Assembly: GCF_019355555.1 (NCBI RefSeq)
Contig: NZ_CP072142.1
Location: 1,240,001 to 1,304,000 of the forward strand
Direction of reading: 5' to 3'
Length of the DNA stretch: 64,000 bases
Origin: Rhizobium sp. L51/94
GTDB taxonomy: Bacteria; Pseudomonadota; Alphaproteobacteria; Rhizobiales; Rhizobiaceae
Within the stretch, counting starts at the first letter, position 1. Every line of letters starts with the position of its first letter. The translations under genes and the position numbers were made by a program. This document shows, piece after piece, positions 1 to 8,772 of the stretch. A model generated the notes under the pieces. That model worked only from the letters and a program-made list of their open reading frames with translations, did not search any database and was not told where the DNA came from.

Positions 1-12
1 GAGGAGACCTCC

Positions 13-1365
13 ATGCCACGTCAACTGCATCTCAACCTATTCGTCCATGGCCGCGGTCATCATGAGACCGCATGGCGTCATCCGAAATCCTCGCCGCTGG
101 CGCTGACCGACGTCGACTATTATGACGAACTTGCCCGCAAGGCTGAAGCAGCCGCCTTCGATGCTATCTTCTTTGCCGACGCGCTGGCCGCAGGCGACGG
201 GCTCTCGCATGCGGCAGGCGGCGGCCTGGAGCCAATTACGCTGCTGGCTGCCCTCGCCCGTTCCACAAGCAGGATCGGGCTGATTGCGACGGCTTCCACC
301 ACCTACACGGAGCCCTTCAATCTGGCCCGGCAGTTCGCGTCTCTGGATCATATCAGTCATGGCCGGGTGGGCTGGAACATCGTAACAAGCTGGGTCAACG
401 GGGCCGGCCCCAACTTCGGATACGACCAGCAGATTGAGCATGCCGATCGGTACGAGCGCGCCTTCGAGTTTGTAGATGTCGTATCGAAGCTCTGGGATAG
501 CTGGGCTGACGATGCGGTTCTTGACGACCGCGACAGCGGCGTGTTTGCCGACGCGTCAAAGCTGAAGCGTATCGACCATAAGGGCAAGCATCACTCCGTC
601 CGCGGCCCGCTTAACATCGCCCGCCCGCCCCAAGGCCGCCCAGTCTTCATCCAGGCCGGTTCTTCCGACACAGGACGACGCTTTGCCGCCGAGCATGCGG
701 AAGCCGTGTTCACCGCGCACCTCCACAAGATGTCCGCCAGCGCTTTCTACAAGGATCTAAAGACCCGCGCCCTTGCCGTCGGACGATCGTCCGACCAGAT
801 CGTCATCCTTCCAGGGATCAGCGCCACGATCGGCTCGACCGAGACGGAAGCCTTACGGATCGCTCAGGATCTGAACGAGTTGTCAGAACCGTCGGTCGGA
901 CTGGCGAGGCTCTCCAACCGCTTTGGCGGCTTGGACTTGTCGCACCTGCCACTGGATGGTGTCCTGTCGCCAGATGACTTTCCCGATCCGAAGACCGTCC
1001 AAGCTGCCCAAAGCCGGGCCGTCTCGATCGTAGACATCGTGCGACGAGAGCGTCCGACGCTTCGAGCCCTGCTTCATGGGCTTGCAGGAGCACGCGGGCA
1101 TTTCGCGACCTCGGGGACGCCCGAGCAGATCGCCGACATCATCCAGGACTGGTTCACGACAGGTGCAGCCGACGGCTTCAACGTCATGCCGCCGATCCTG
1201 CCTGACCAATTCGACGTGTTTGTCGCCGAGGTTCTCCCGATCCTTCGCGCTCGCGGGCTGTTCCGCACGAAGTATGAGGGATCCACGCTACGCGAGCACC
1301 TCGGTCTCACGCGTCCCGAAAGTCAATACTTCGGTAAAGCGGAGCTGCGGGCGAAGGTGTCCTAG
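13..1365 (+). CDS. NtaA/SnaA/DszA-type FMN-dependent monooxygenase
   Basis: A 450-residue luciferase-like (LLM class) flavin-dependent monooxygenase of the nitrilotriacetate / pristinamycin / dibenzothiophene-sulfone group. These enzymes use FMNH2 supplied by a separate reductase to oxidise small organic N or S compounds in the cytoplasm. The N-terminal strand with LNLFVHGRGHHETAWRHP, the segment FDAIFFADAL, the LEPITLLAALARSTSRIGL block and GRVGWNIVTSW (about residues 115-125) are all typical, and the length matches the family. A GGAGGAGACC ribosome site lies just before the ATG. The gene starts 12 bases into the window, so any reductase or transporter partner upstream is not visible. The substrate cannot be read from sequence; members often act on sulfur or chelator compounds. 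Confidence 0.88.
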   Translation: MPRQLHLNLFVHGRGHHETAWRHPKSSPLALTDVDYYDELARKAEAAAFDAIFFADALAAGDGLSHAAGGGLEPITLLAALARSTSRIGLIATASTTYTEPFNLARQFASLDHISHGRVGWNIVTSWVNGAGPNFGYDQQIEHADRYERAFEFVDVVSKLWDSWADDAVLDDRDSGVFADASKLKRIDHKGKHHSVRGPLNIARPPQGRPVFIQAGSSDTGRRFAAEHAEAVFTAHLHKMSASAFYKDLKTRALAVGRSSDQIVILPGISATIGSTETEALRIAQDLNELSEPSVGLARLSNRFGGLDLSHLPLDGVLSPDDFPDPKTVQAAQSRAVSIVDIVRRERPTLRALLHGLAGARGHFATSGTPEQIADIIQDWFTTGAADGFNVMPPILPDQFDVFVAEVLPILRARGLFRTKYEGSTLREHLGLTRPESQYFGKAELRAKVS

Positions 1366-1796
1366 ACAGTCGGAACTCTCGCTGACCCTCAACAGCTCGT
1401 CCGGAAGCTCTCGATGAGCGCCTCGAGTGCGTACATGCTCTCTGCCTGCGACCAGCCTGCCCCTTGAGCTTCGTCGAGACGGCGCAATCACAGAAGCTCC
1501 AAGGCTTCCTGGCAATCCATATCTGTGTTCTCCTACACGGCTGTGTGGCGGGCTGTCGGATAGGCATAATTGGACCCTATTGATGGAGCGGACCTGTCGC
1601 GCCCAATAACAGGCTTTATGCTAATATTGATATGCCTCCACTATAATCGAAATCATAGCAGCGCGAGATACGATCTGCCCAGGCCTTCGATGTCCTATCC
1701 CCTTAGGGTTGACAGGTGCTCCCTAAGCGGTCGTGAGCGGCCAACGGGGAGATGCTTGCACACGGCTTTGGCCTAACAACCGGCTTGCGCGGCTCG
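1366..1796. other. Gene-free stretch
   Basis: About 430 bases between the monooxygenase and the stress-protein pseudogene. Only short overlapping reading frames without family features or ribosome sites are present. The middle (around 1615-1670) is AT-rich compared with its neighbours. No tRNA, repeat or clear terminator was found. Confidence 0.5.
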
Positions 1797-2106
1797 TCAA
1801 CCACCCGACACCCGGATAGCGCCTGCGTCGCCGAACGTACGCTGACCCTTGGCGACCTGGCTTACAGATATGTCCGCAGAAACCCCGATTTCGCCACCTA
1901 ATGCTCCATCCTCCCAGCTCTCAGACTCGTGCGACAGGTCGCCCCCCCGATGGCCTTACACCGGCCGAGTTCCCTTCGGTGATCGATTGGACGAAGATGT
2001 CCGGCCGGGAGATATTGTGCCCTTAAACAAGATGCTCGATCGCCAGGTCGGCCGCCTCGCGGGTCCCGAAGACGGCCTTGATTGTCGTGGTACGGTCTTC
2101 GGACAT
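1797..2106 (-). pseudogene. Small stress-type protein, broken by a stop and a frameshift
   Basis: Read from the ATG at 2106 the frame starts MSEDRTTTIKAVFGTREAA, reaches IEHLV and hits TAA (2023-2025). It continues in the same frame as GHNISRPDIFVQSITEGNSA. Near 1941-1947 a run of seven C on the plus strand (G in the gene) shifts the frame; with one base fewer it reads on as SGGDLSHESESWEDGALGGE and ends around AGAIRVSGG-stop at 1797. Repaired, this is a protein of about 103 residues whose start resembles short rhizobial stress proteins that begin with an Asp/Arg-rich ferredoxin-like strand. The TAA most likely replaces a Gln codon. An EcfG-like promoter precedes it, in line with a stress role. 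Family assignment is from memory of similar proteins and is moderate. Confidence 0.65.
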
Positions 2107-2134
2107 TGGAACCTCGAGTTTATTCTCAATTTGC

Positions 2135-2158
2135 AACGCCCACACGCACCGATGGTTC
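2135..2158 (-). promoter_or_regulatory. EcfG-like promoter of the stress-protein pseudogene
   Basis: On the minus strand GAAC (2158-2155), 16 bases, then CGTT (2138-2135). This matches the alphaproteobacterial general-stress sigma factor consensus GGAAC-N16/17-CGTT except for the first G. A start about 7 bases downstream would give a leader of roughly 22 nucleotides, as in the other three copies in this window. Confidence 0.55.
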
Positions 2159-2276
2159 GGGCGGGCGCATGTTCGCCGAGACTTGCCGGTTGGCCAGGCA
2201 GACTGGGACGCGAGCGCGGTTTTACGTGAGCGGACGTCGGCAAATTGATTATTGAAACGAAAGTTGCCCGACCCAC

Positions 2277-2302
2277 GGAACGGAAAGACCCCGAACACCG
2301 TT
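2277..2302 (+). promoter_or_regulatory. EcfG-like promoter of the BA14K-like gene
   Basis: GGAAC (2277-2281), 17 bases, CGTT (2299-2302): a full match to the EcfG (general stress response sigma) consensus. The predicted transcript would begin near 2310, after the in-frame ATG at 2245, so it supports ATG 2332 as the true start. Confidence 0.65.
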
Positions 2303-2331
2303 GCTTTGGCGAACAACAAACGGTGTCATCG

Positions 2332-2640
2332 ATGTCCACAGTCGCTAAACTTGCTTCTATGTTCACCCTGGGTGCAGTTCTGGTAGGCACCGTTCTGACA
2401 CCCGCCTATGCCTTGCGGATGCCGGTCAACGACGAAAATGAAGCGACGCGAGAGAAGTCCGTATCGGCATACGCGGGCGACTATAAATCAGAATCTAGCT
2501 CGGAACCGTCGATCCTGACCCCATATGAAATCAGACACATTAGATGGTGTGCCGGGCGATACACTATGGAGTACGACGCCGTGAGCGACACTTACTCGGC
2601 TGCTGGAGGCATCCGGCAACGGTGCCGCTCGCCGCGCTAG
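2332..2640 (+). CDS. BA14K-like secreted protein
   Basis: A 102-residue exported protein. Residues 1-27 form a signal peptide (Lys, then a Leu/Val/Ala core ending AYA). The C-terminus carries the BA14K signature: IRWCAGRYTMEYDAVSDTY followed by a Gly and a closing Cys near the end. BA14K proteins of Brucella and rhizobia are small envelope-associated proteins with lectin-like activity reported in Brucella. I chose ATG 2332 because the signal peptide begins there and the EcfG-like promoter lies between it and the earlier in-frame ATG at 2245. It is divergent from the stress-protein pseudogene, sharing a 225-base control region. Function in this host is not known. Confidence 0.7.
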   Translation: MSTVAKLASMFTLGAVLVGTVLTPAYALRMPVNDENEATREKSVSAYAGDYKSESSSEPSILTPYEIRHIRWCAGRYTMEYDAVSDTYSAAGGIRQRCRSPR

Positions 2641-2693
2641 TCTGACGATTTCACTCTGAGATGTGCGATCGGACATCGCCGCCTGTTAGGTGG

Positions 2694-3138
2694 TCAGGTG
2701 GCGAATCTCGTTTTTCGAAACACTAGCGCCTTCTGCGCATAAAAGATCGAGATGGTGTGGCCGACGCCGGGCTCGATATCGAGCGTCTCGTCACACCCGG
2801 CGGCGTTCAGTTGTCCGGCCGCCGCTCCGGGTGCCCTTGACGGTATATTCTCGTCTTCCTTGCCGTGCAAAAGCAGAATTGCCATTCGCTCCGTTGCGGG
2901 CAAAGGCGGCAGCGGCCAGTCGCCCAGCAGACGATGCGAGGGTACCGATCTTCCAGCGTCCCGACGCGACCGCATCGAGCGCTATGATGGATCCTTGAGA
3001 CATGCCAACGAAGGTCACCCTCCCCAACCCATGAGCGAAGCCTTCCTGCTCGACCACATCCATGACCACTTTGTCTCAGGCTTCCCTCACCATTCCGACA
3101 CTCTCCGGTCGCAACTCCTGGCCGTCGACCCCGAACCA
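2694..3138 (-). pseudogene. Phospholipase/carboxylesterase-type alpha/beta hydrolase, fragmented
   Basis: Three frames on the minus strand together give a carboxylesterase of the serine alpha/beta-hydrolase type. From 3138: WFGVDGQELRPESVGMVREA, an in-frame TGA, then DKVVMDVVEQEGF and the nucleophile elbow GMSQGSIIALDAV (GxSxG). Near SSAGRL the frame shifts and continues as LPPLPATERMAILLLHGKED (the loop with the catalytic Asp) and DIEPGVGHTISI (catalytic His). Catalytic Ser, Asp and His regions are all recognisable, so decay looks recent. The N-terminal third is missing or scrambled upstream of 3138. No transposon is seen at the edges. Confidence 0.75.
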
Positions 3139-3721
3139 CTAACGACCGCCCTGGCTACGTGGGAACGGAGCGTCGGCCGCTGCGAAACGCGCCGTTGAAA
3201 GCTTCCAACGCCAAGGCGAAACCACCGGCATCATCATCAGCGAACCGGTCCGTCACATGCCGTGAGGGAGTGCGAATTTGTCGGGGTCCGTATCCACTTC
3301 GGACGCGAGCAACCTTCGCGCGTCGCATCGTCGGAGACTTTGTAGGAGGTCGCATCATGAACACACGGACCCCCGGAGCCATTTGATGGCCGGCATAATC
3401 TAGGGCATCTCGAGAGCGCTCCATGAAGGGGCGAAATTTGATCGCGCCACCTGGCGCTGCGCCAGCCGGAACCAAGTGACCAGAGGTCTGACGGGACGGT
3501 CGGGTCCATTTGAAACCGGCGCCGAGCGATCGCGCGGTGCACTTCAAGATAATGTTGGCTGGCTGCCCGTTGCCTTCTTGCATCGCGCCAGCAGGAACCT
3601 ATCGCACCACACTTTGCTAACTATTTTTTGCCAAGACGGACTTAACAATCGGTGATCTACGATTTCCAGCAGTGCGGACCTCGCAGCATGATTGACGTTC
3701 AGGCTCCCGAAGGAAAAGGCG
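3139..3721. other. Region without an intact gene
   Basis: About 580 bases between the esterase remnant and the CopC-like gene. It may include the scrambled 5' part of the esterase but I could not align it. The AT-rich part at 3590-3660 probably holds the promoter of the downstream gene. Confidence 0.45.
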
Positions 3722-4120
3722 ATGAAAAAGCTTTCGCGAATTGGACTATGCATCACCGCCGCAATGCTCCTCGGCCTGCCTTCTTTCGCGAGCGCCCGGC
3801 TCGAGAACTCTCAGCCTGATGCGCATGAGCAAGCCAACGTCACCAGCTTCAACATGGTTCTGGCCTTCTCCCAACGCGTCCGCCTGAAGGAAACGATCGT
3901 GGAGATCAGGAACTCGCGCGGCGCTCGCGTGACGATCGGCGACCTCCGTACCGGCGAGAATGGCACCGATCTGGAAATCCCCCTTTCAACCCCTCTTCGC
4001 CCGGATACGTATTCGATCCGCTGGCGGGCGGTCTCGATCCAAGGCCTGGTGGACGTAGGCGGGTACGATTTCGTCATTGACCCCATGCCGACAGGAGTTC
4101 CGGGCGTTGCCCAGCAGTAG
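3722..4120 (+). CDS. CopC-domain periplasmic protein
   Basis: A 132-residue exported protein: signal peptide MKKLSRIGLCITAAMLLGLP ending near FASA, then a CopC-like immunoglobulin fold. The domain signs are ARLENSQPDA at the mature N-terminus, NMVLAFSQRV, and the closing strands YSIRWRAVSIQGLVDVGGYD. CopC proteins bind copper in the periplasm and often work with the membrane protein CopD. The usual mature N-terminal His is not present (Ala-Arg instead) and no Met-rich loop is seen, so copper binding may be reduced or lost. ATG 3722 is preferred over an in-frame ATG at 3692 because the signal peptide starts there with AGGAAAAGG upstream. No copD or copper regulator is adjacent. Confidence 0.78.
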   Translation: MKKLSRIGLCITAAMLLGLPSFASARLENSQPDAHEQANVTSFNMVLAFSQRVRLKETIVEIRNSRGARVTIGDLRTGENGTDLEIPLSTPLRPDTYSIRWRAVSIQGLVDVGGYDFVIDPMPTGVPGVAQQ

Positions 4121-4121
4121 A

Positions 4122-4547
4122 TCAGCCCCGCCCGGCCTTTCTCATCGGCATGCTGTCGATCAATTCGAATAGTTTGCCGCCCGTCACGACGTCGAGACTG
4201 CGCAGCTTGACGCCGCCGTCCTTGCCAATCAAAACAGCCTCGAACGTCTTGCCGTTGATATCGGCTTCCTGTCTCAGCTTGCGGGCATCGACGCCAGTGG
4301 CATCCCCATGCACCGGTCTTACCTCGTCCCCAATTACGGTCATCACCACGACGTCGCGCTCGGCGAGACCGCTCTCCTGGGTTTTCAAGACCTCGACCTG
4401 TTTCGCGAGCTTCTGGTCTCCTGATCCACCGAACAGGATGATGACGCGGTTCTGGGACCGGTATTTGGCGAGCTCGTCCAGAGCGAACACCTGGCTAACT
4501 GAAGCTGCCGCGATTACGATGGCGGATGCGATAAGGAAGGTTCTCAT
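4122..4547 (-). CDS. DUF4174-domain exported protein
   Basis: A 141-residue protein with a signal peptide (MRTFLIASAIVIAAASVSQVFA) and a thioredoxin-like DUF4174 domain: LDELAKYRSQNRVIILFGG at the start, VVVMTVIGDEV in the middle, and GKTFEAVLIGKDGGVKLRS near the end. Many bacterial members look like a peroxiredoxin/thioredoxin fold without the catalytic Cys pair; none is present here. Function is unknown. A GGAG sits 7 bases before the ATG at 4547, and an EcfG-like promoter lies 27-50 bases upstream, suggesting expression in the general stress response. Its 3' end faces the CopC-like gene with one base between the stop codons. Confidence 0.75.
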   Translation of the reverse strand: MRTFLIASAIVIAAASVSQVFALDELAKYRSQNRVIILFGGSGDQKLAKQVEVLKTQESGLAERDVVVMTVIGDEVRPVHGDATGVDARKLRQEADINGKTFEAVLIGKDGGVKLRSLDVVTGGKLFELIDSMPMRKAGRG

Positions 4548-4573
4548 GTTCGATCTCCGTTTCATCCGAAGAA

Positions 4574-4597
4574 AACGCCCGAAAACCCGCAGGGTTC
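4574..4597 (-). promoter_or_regulatory. EcfG-like promoter of the DUF4174 gene
   Basis: Minus-strand GAAC (4597-4594), 16 bases, CGTT (4577-4574). The first consensus G is a C here. The expected leader of about 20 nucleotides matches the other EcfG-like sites in the window. Confidence 0.55.
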
Positions 4598-4785
4598 GAG
4601 TTTGTCGGGGCACGAATGGCGTCGCTTTTCCGCTGGGTTGCAAATCAGGGCGAATTTTGCGAGAATCGTGAGGACGATGCGCAAGTGCCGCGTCAGCGAG
4701 CGATTTGCGAGCTGTCTTCCGCATCTATTTGCGGTCGCGCGTTTCCAACAATTTCTCAGAAAATGTCCAACATCAAGAGAACAAT

Positions 4786-5100
4786 ATGCAATCAGGAACC
4801 GTGAAATGGTTCGACGCCGCTAAAGGCTTCGGATTCGTCATCCCGTCAGACGGCGGTGCCGACATCTACATCAACCTCAAGGTGCTGCAGAAGGCCGGCC
4901 TTGGGACACTCGAGCCTGGCGCAGCGGTCAATTTTTCGGTCGCAAACCGTGGAGGTAAGGAGTTTGTCGAAGAAGTCGCAGTTATTGCGGCACCGCTACC
5001 ATTGATCGAGCGTAATGATCCACCGAAGGCTATGGCAAAGACGCAACTCCTAGATGAGGAGGAGCTCTTCGAGCGCGAATGGGGTTTACGCCGGGCGTAG
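4786..5100 (+). CDS. Cold-shock-domain protein (CspA family)
   Basis: A 104-residue protein. Residues 1-68 form a cold-shock domain with both RNA-binding motifs in slightly altered form: GTVKWFDAAKGFGFV (RNP1-like KGFGFV) and DIYINLKVLQKAG (RNP2-like, canonical DVFVH replaced by DIYIN). A 35-residue acidic tail follows (about 70-104, with LLDEEELFERE), longer than in typical 65-70-residue Csp proteins. Such proteins bind single-stranded RNA/DNA and melt secondary structure. The start is set by the MQSGTVKWF alignment; the site upstream (AAGAGA) is weak. The 240-base leader region shared with the divergent DUF4174 gene could hold a cold-responsive 5' UTR, but I cannot show one. Confidence 0.85.
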   Translation: MQSGTVKWFDAAKGFGFVIPSDGGADIYINLKVLQKAGLGTLEPGAAVNFSVANRGGKEFVEEVAVIAAPLPLIERNDPPKAMAKTQLLDEEELFEREWGLRRA

Positions 5101-5370
5101 CCTGCCAGAAGCGATCCTTCGCGGTTCATTTCCCAAGCCATTGGTATTCTGCAATCGAGGCTCGCCCCGACTTCCTCTCACAGAAGAGAGCACTCCAAGG
5201 GGCCTTACTGGATGCGCAAGACGGAAGTGCGAAAGCCAAGGTGAATTGCCGCCGCATTGAAGACTGTATTCCTCATCGAGATGTCCCCTGATCCGTATCC
5301 ATAGGCGGCCGGATAGCGGGGCATCGTGACCAGAAGACGGCGTCAAAAAAAGGCGTTCCCATATCGATGA

Positions 5371-6081
5371 CATCGAACGGATCTTCGCCGAAGACATTAA
5401 TCGTAGACAGGAAAACGGGTCTTTAGCGCATATGTCGACGGCGTCACTGGGAGACCTGTCAGCGAAGATGCCGAGGCCAAGGGCTATGCCCGCGGCGAGA
5501 GCGACCACGACATTCATCACCAATAGAGACGTCGACAGCGTGGCCCTTCAGAGCACTCGCACGACCGATCTCGAGATGTTCGCGCCAAAGGTCTCGGTCC
5601 AATGGGTCTATCTGGAACAGCCACGTTACCTGACCCCGAATGAACCAGTCGGCCAGGAGGCATACTCCGTTATCGCGATGCTATGGCCGCTTCCAACGTC
5701 GTTGGCGTCTCTTGGCTGGCGCTCGGATCCCATAGAAGGGCAGTCGCCCTTGAGCCGCGCGGCGAAGACATCGTGCACTCGACCCTGCAATACGAAGATG
5801 AGGTCCGGGCTGAGGATAGCTACTTCGAAAGCTTTGCTGGCGAGGCCGAGCCGCAAATGATGCCGCTCGTGCAGCTTATCAAGCAACGGAAAAAGGTCTG
5901 GTCGCCGGTTATGGTCGAGGACCCGGGCTACGAGGGCCTGCTGGCAATGATCGCCGAGAAAAAGAATGCCCCGAAGCCTGTTAAGAAGGGCAAACCGGCG
6001 CCCTGTCCGACCATTCAGCCGGGAAGCAATCTCATCAGCATTACGGAAACGCTGCGCCAGAGCATCGGGGCGAACGGTTGA
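5371..6081 (+). pseudogene. ku: Ku-type end-joining protein, several frameshifts
   Basis: Pieces of a bacterial Ku protein (DNA-end-binding subunit of non-homologous end joining, partner of LigD) can be read in order across all three plus frames: ERIFAEDINR; TGKRVFSAYVDGVTGRPVSE and AEAKGYARGES; DSVALQSTRTTDLEMFAPKV with YLTPNEPVGQEAYSVI; then VGVSWLALGSHRRAVALEPR through a Lys-rich tail ending near LRQSIGANG-stop at 6081. At least three frame changes separate the blocks (near 5410, 5520 and 5675). The order and spacing match a Ku core domain plus C-terminal tail. The N-terminal about 30 residues should lie in 5250-5370 but are not recognisable. No ligD is in the window. Confidence 0.8.
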
Positions 6082-6177
6082 TCTTTGAGCCCCTCAGCGC
6101 GAGGACATCGACCATGTGACTTATGCCCGTTTCAAGCTGAAGCTTGTTCCCTCTGCAATCCTATCGGAACGGCCTGC

Positions 6178-7095
6178 TCAACGGCCGTCCAACGGAATGG
6201 TTGGCTGAGCATCCTCGCCTTTGACGTTTTTTCGGTAGAAGATGAATAGACCAGCAAAGACGATGATCGCAGCGCCGGCTAGAAGTTGGGCGTCAGGAAT
6301 GTCGCCGAAGAACACAAACCCAAACACGACCGCCCACAGCAAAAGTGTATATTGCAGTGGGGCAAGCAGTGAGGCCGGCGCGAGTTTCAGTGCGCGCGTC
6401 AGCAGAAGATGGGCGCAAGTACCGACGACACCGAGGAAAAGCATTGCGATCCAAATATCGAACCCGGCCTCCCGCCAGTCGCTGACCGAAAGAATTATGC
6501 CCACTACCATAACCAGGAGCGTCTGCGAGGTGACAAGAGCGGTGTCGCTTGTCGATCGAAGATAACGGCTCAAGATAAGTGTCAGGGCGAAACCGATGCT
6601 CCCGGCGACAGCAAATAACGAAGGCAGGGTAAACATCGCGGTCGATGGCCTCAGCGCGATCACCACACCCGCAAATCCAACCCCGACAGCAAGCCAACGC
6701 CTCCATCCGATCCTCTCGCCCAGAAGGAAATGCGACAGAGCAGCGACATAGATCGGTGCCGCCATGTAGAAGGTGATCACGTCGGCAAGTGGCAGATAGG
6801 CCACCGCCGCGTAGAAAAGGGATACATCCGCAGTCGCCATGACGGCGCGGCCGAACAGCAGGCCCGGTTGCCGAACATCCAGCAACGCCCTCGGCCCCTG
6901 CCGTGCAATCATTGGCATCAGGACGATGAATGAGCCTAACGACCTCATCACGAGTACTTGGCCCAGAGCAAAGCTCGCAACAAGCCACTTCCCAACGGCG
7001 TCGTTTACCGCAAAGAGAAGGTCGCCGAAAAGCATCAGGACCACGCCGAGCATCACGGCATTGCCGAGGTTCCCTTCGGTTACTGCAGGCTTCAT
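6178..7095 (-). CDS. EamA/DMT-family transporter
   Basis: A 305-residue inner-membrane protein with ten predicted membrane helices in two repeats of five, as in the drug/metabolite transporter superfamily (EamA domain). Family signs are GDLLFAVNDAVGKWL in helix 1, the RSLGSFIVLMP turn, LPLADVITFYMAAPIYVA ending repeat 1, and APLQYTLLLWAVVFG in repeat 2. Such proteins export amino acids, metabolites or drugs; the substrate is not predictable. An ATG at 7143 is in frame, but the one at 7095 has a strong GGGAGGAAT site 6 bases upstream, so I use 7095. It stands alone on its strand, 96 bases from the Ku remnant. Confidence 0.85.
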   Translation of the reverse strand: MKPAVTEGNLGNAVMLGVVLMLFGDLLFAVNDAVGKWLVASFALGQVLVMRSLGSFIVLMPMIARQGPRALLDVRQPGLLFGRAVMATADVSLFYAAVAYLPLADVITFYMAAPIYVAALSHFLLGERIGWRRWLAVGVGFAGVVIALRPSTAMFTLPSLFAVAGSIGFALTLILSRYLRSTSDTALVTSQTLLVMVVGIILSVSDWREAGFDIWIAMLFLGVVGTCAHLLLTRALKLAPASLLAPLQYTLLLWAVVFGFVFFGDIPDAQLLAGAAIIVFAGLFIFYRKNVKGEDAQPTIPLDGR

Positions 7096-7461
7096 ACGAA
7101 TTCCTCCCAAATAGCCGGCGGTCACCATCGCATCAGGCAACATTATCGACCAAGTGCGCCACTACCATCAAATAAGGTAGCCGCGCCAGCCCATCTGGCG
7201 ATCTCAGCGAGCTGACAGAAGGAGGGCTGGAATCCCGGCTTCAATCAGCAACGGAAGCCACGACGCAACACGAGTATCTGTTTTAAAATCGTCAGCCTTT
7301 GCTGGACACATCGACGACAAGGGGAATGGCATCACATCCGTCGGCATCGACCTGTAAGGCCAACCGCTCGGGTCGGTGGTGCACTATCGACAGCGGCCAA
7401 GCTGGAGGCGGTTTGGCTAGCCATATACGATTCTGCCGAGGAGCATTGATTTGAACACACG
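7096..7461. other. Gene-free stretch
   Basis: About 370 bases between the EamA transporter and the DUF2236 remnant. It should contain the transporter promoter and the missing C-terminal part of the remnant gene, but I could not read any coding block here. Confidence 0.45.
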
Positions 7462-7843
7462 TTAGACTCTCATCCTAAGCGTGCGGATATGGGCGTGGAT
7501 CCGGTTGACCCTTTCGATCTCGCCGGTCGCCTGTTCCCTGGGTGCGAAGGTCGTCGCAGAGACGAACCGGGCAGTCCTCCGGAAGCGTCCAAGCATGTCG
7601 TCGCGGAAATTCGAGTGATCCAGCCCCGCACGAGAGCAAGTTAATGGAACATCTGAAGGGAGAAGCATTGAAATGCCGCCGACAAGCATCGAAGGAAAAT
7701 CGCCAATGGACCCGCCAGCAGACAGAACCGGGCCCGAACAGTCCGGAATCGCCTTTTGGCTGGTCGTATTCGATGCGGCCTATCTTCTGACCAGTAAGGC
7801 TCAGGACCCGTCGTTCAACGGCAGTTCGGACAAAATCTCTCAA
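7462..7843 (-). pseudogene. DUF2236 (MpaB-like) oxygenase, N-terminal remnant
   Basis: From ATG 7843 the frame reads ERRVLSLTGQKIGRIEYDQ and GLFGPGSVCWRVH, the start of a DUF2236/MpaB-type heme oxygenase. The frame then shifts near 7690 and continues as MLVGGISMLL, DHSNFRDDMLGRFRRTARF, and PREQATGEIERVNRIHAHIR before stopping at 7462. The family is about 280-300 residues, so the C-terminal two thirds are gone. Its ATG overlaps the stop of the flavin oxidoreductase upstream (ATGA), so both were once one operon. Related enzymes oxidise polyisoprene or unknown substrates; this copy cannot be active. Confidence 0.72.
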
Positions 7844-8772
7844 ATCATAGCCTCGGCCTTCGAATTGTTGATGTCGGGCAATACGTCTTCCGCGATCTCC
7901 TGCAGCACTTCGTCCACCGACCTAGTGCGAGGAACGATATTCAGCATGACATGGTTTGCACCAAGGTTCCCGATCTCGTCGAGATACCGGATCAGCCCCT
8001 TTCGTCCGGTGCGAATACCGAGGCCGAGAGGTTCGGTGCTCGCGTCCGGATCGTCGACGAGTTCAAGCACCATGGACTGGCTGAAACTTCTAAAGTCAGT
8101 GGTTACCTTGCCGATTGCGGTCTTCCACAACGCGATGCGATCCGCCTGTGCTGCCAAGGGTCGGTAGTATGTGGCCCAACCTGCGGCAGTCCTGGCTATC
8201 CATTCCAGCGACTGCGAGGCGGATCCAACAGATAGAAACGGAATAGCGCTTTCTGCTCTCAACGGCCGAATTGAGAATTCAACTTGAACCCTACCGTCAC
8301 CGTCCAGCACCTCACCGTCAGGCCCCAAGGCCGCAGCTAGACGTCTCCAGTTGCTTCGGAAGATCTCCTTTCGCCGATCGAACTCTTCTCCAAATACCGC
8401 GAATTCAGAAGGACGATCGCCAGAACCGAGACCGAGGACGAAACGTCCGCCCGACAGAGCGCCTACGGAGAGCGCGGCCTTCGCAATATGCAAGGGATTG
8501 CGAAGCGGCAGGACGATTGCACCGGTAACAAGTTGGATGTTTGTGGTCGCCATTGCCAGAGCGCCTAGGAGCACCCAAGGATCGGAATGACCTACGGGAT
8601 CAGGATAACTATCGCTGTTCAACGGCACATCGCGCACCCAAAGTGCATCAAATCCGAGTTCGTCGGCCTTGCGCGCGATCGCTATCTGACTGGGATAGTT
8701 AAAGTCATGGGTATGGCTGGTCTGAATCGGCAGGACTATGCCGAGTGTAAGGCGACCGGGCGTTAAAAGCAT
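7840..8772 (-). CDS. LLM-class flavin-dependent oxidoreductase (TIGR03571-like)
   Basis: A 310-residue luciferase-like monooxygenase, complete, cytoplasmic, expected to use reduced flavin. Seen: LGIVLPIQTSH at the N-terminus, ELGFDALWVRDVPLNSDSYP (about 38-57), DPWVLLGALAMATTNIQL, LPLRNPLHIAKAALSV, and the flavin-region segment GGRFVLGLGSGDRPSEF (about 107-123). The DVPL and SGDRPSEF pattern fits the smaller TIGR03571 subgroup rather than the NtaA type found at the start of the window. It is co-oriented with, and overlaps by 4 bases, the DUF2236 oxygenase remnant, so the pair may have formed a small oxidation operon now partly lost. Substrate unknown. Confidence 0.85.
   Translation of the reverse strand: MLLTPGRLTLGIVLPIQTSHTHDFNYPSQIAIARKADELGFDALWVRDVPLNSDSYPDPVGHSDPWVLLGALAMATTNIQLVTGAIVLPLRNPLHIAKAALSVGALSGGRFVLGLGSGDRPSEFAVFGEEFDRRKEIFRSNWRRLAAALGPDGEVLDGDGRVQVEFSIRPLRAESAIPFLSVGSASQSLEWIARTAAGWATYYRPLAAQADRIALWKTAIGKVTTDFRSFSQSMVLELVDDPDASTEPLGLGIRTGRKGLIRYLDEIGNLGANHVMLNIVPRTRSVDEVLQEIAEDVLPDINNSKAEAMI

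Noticed and set aside
2245..2331. Earlier start of the BA14K-like gene
   Set aside because: It would place the EcfG-like promoter inside the gene and put 29 charged residues before the signal peptide.
3273..4614. Repeated CGA[AG]TTTGTCGGGG at 3273 and 4599
   Set aside because: Two copies of about 14 bases without a shared context; too short to call a repeat family.
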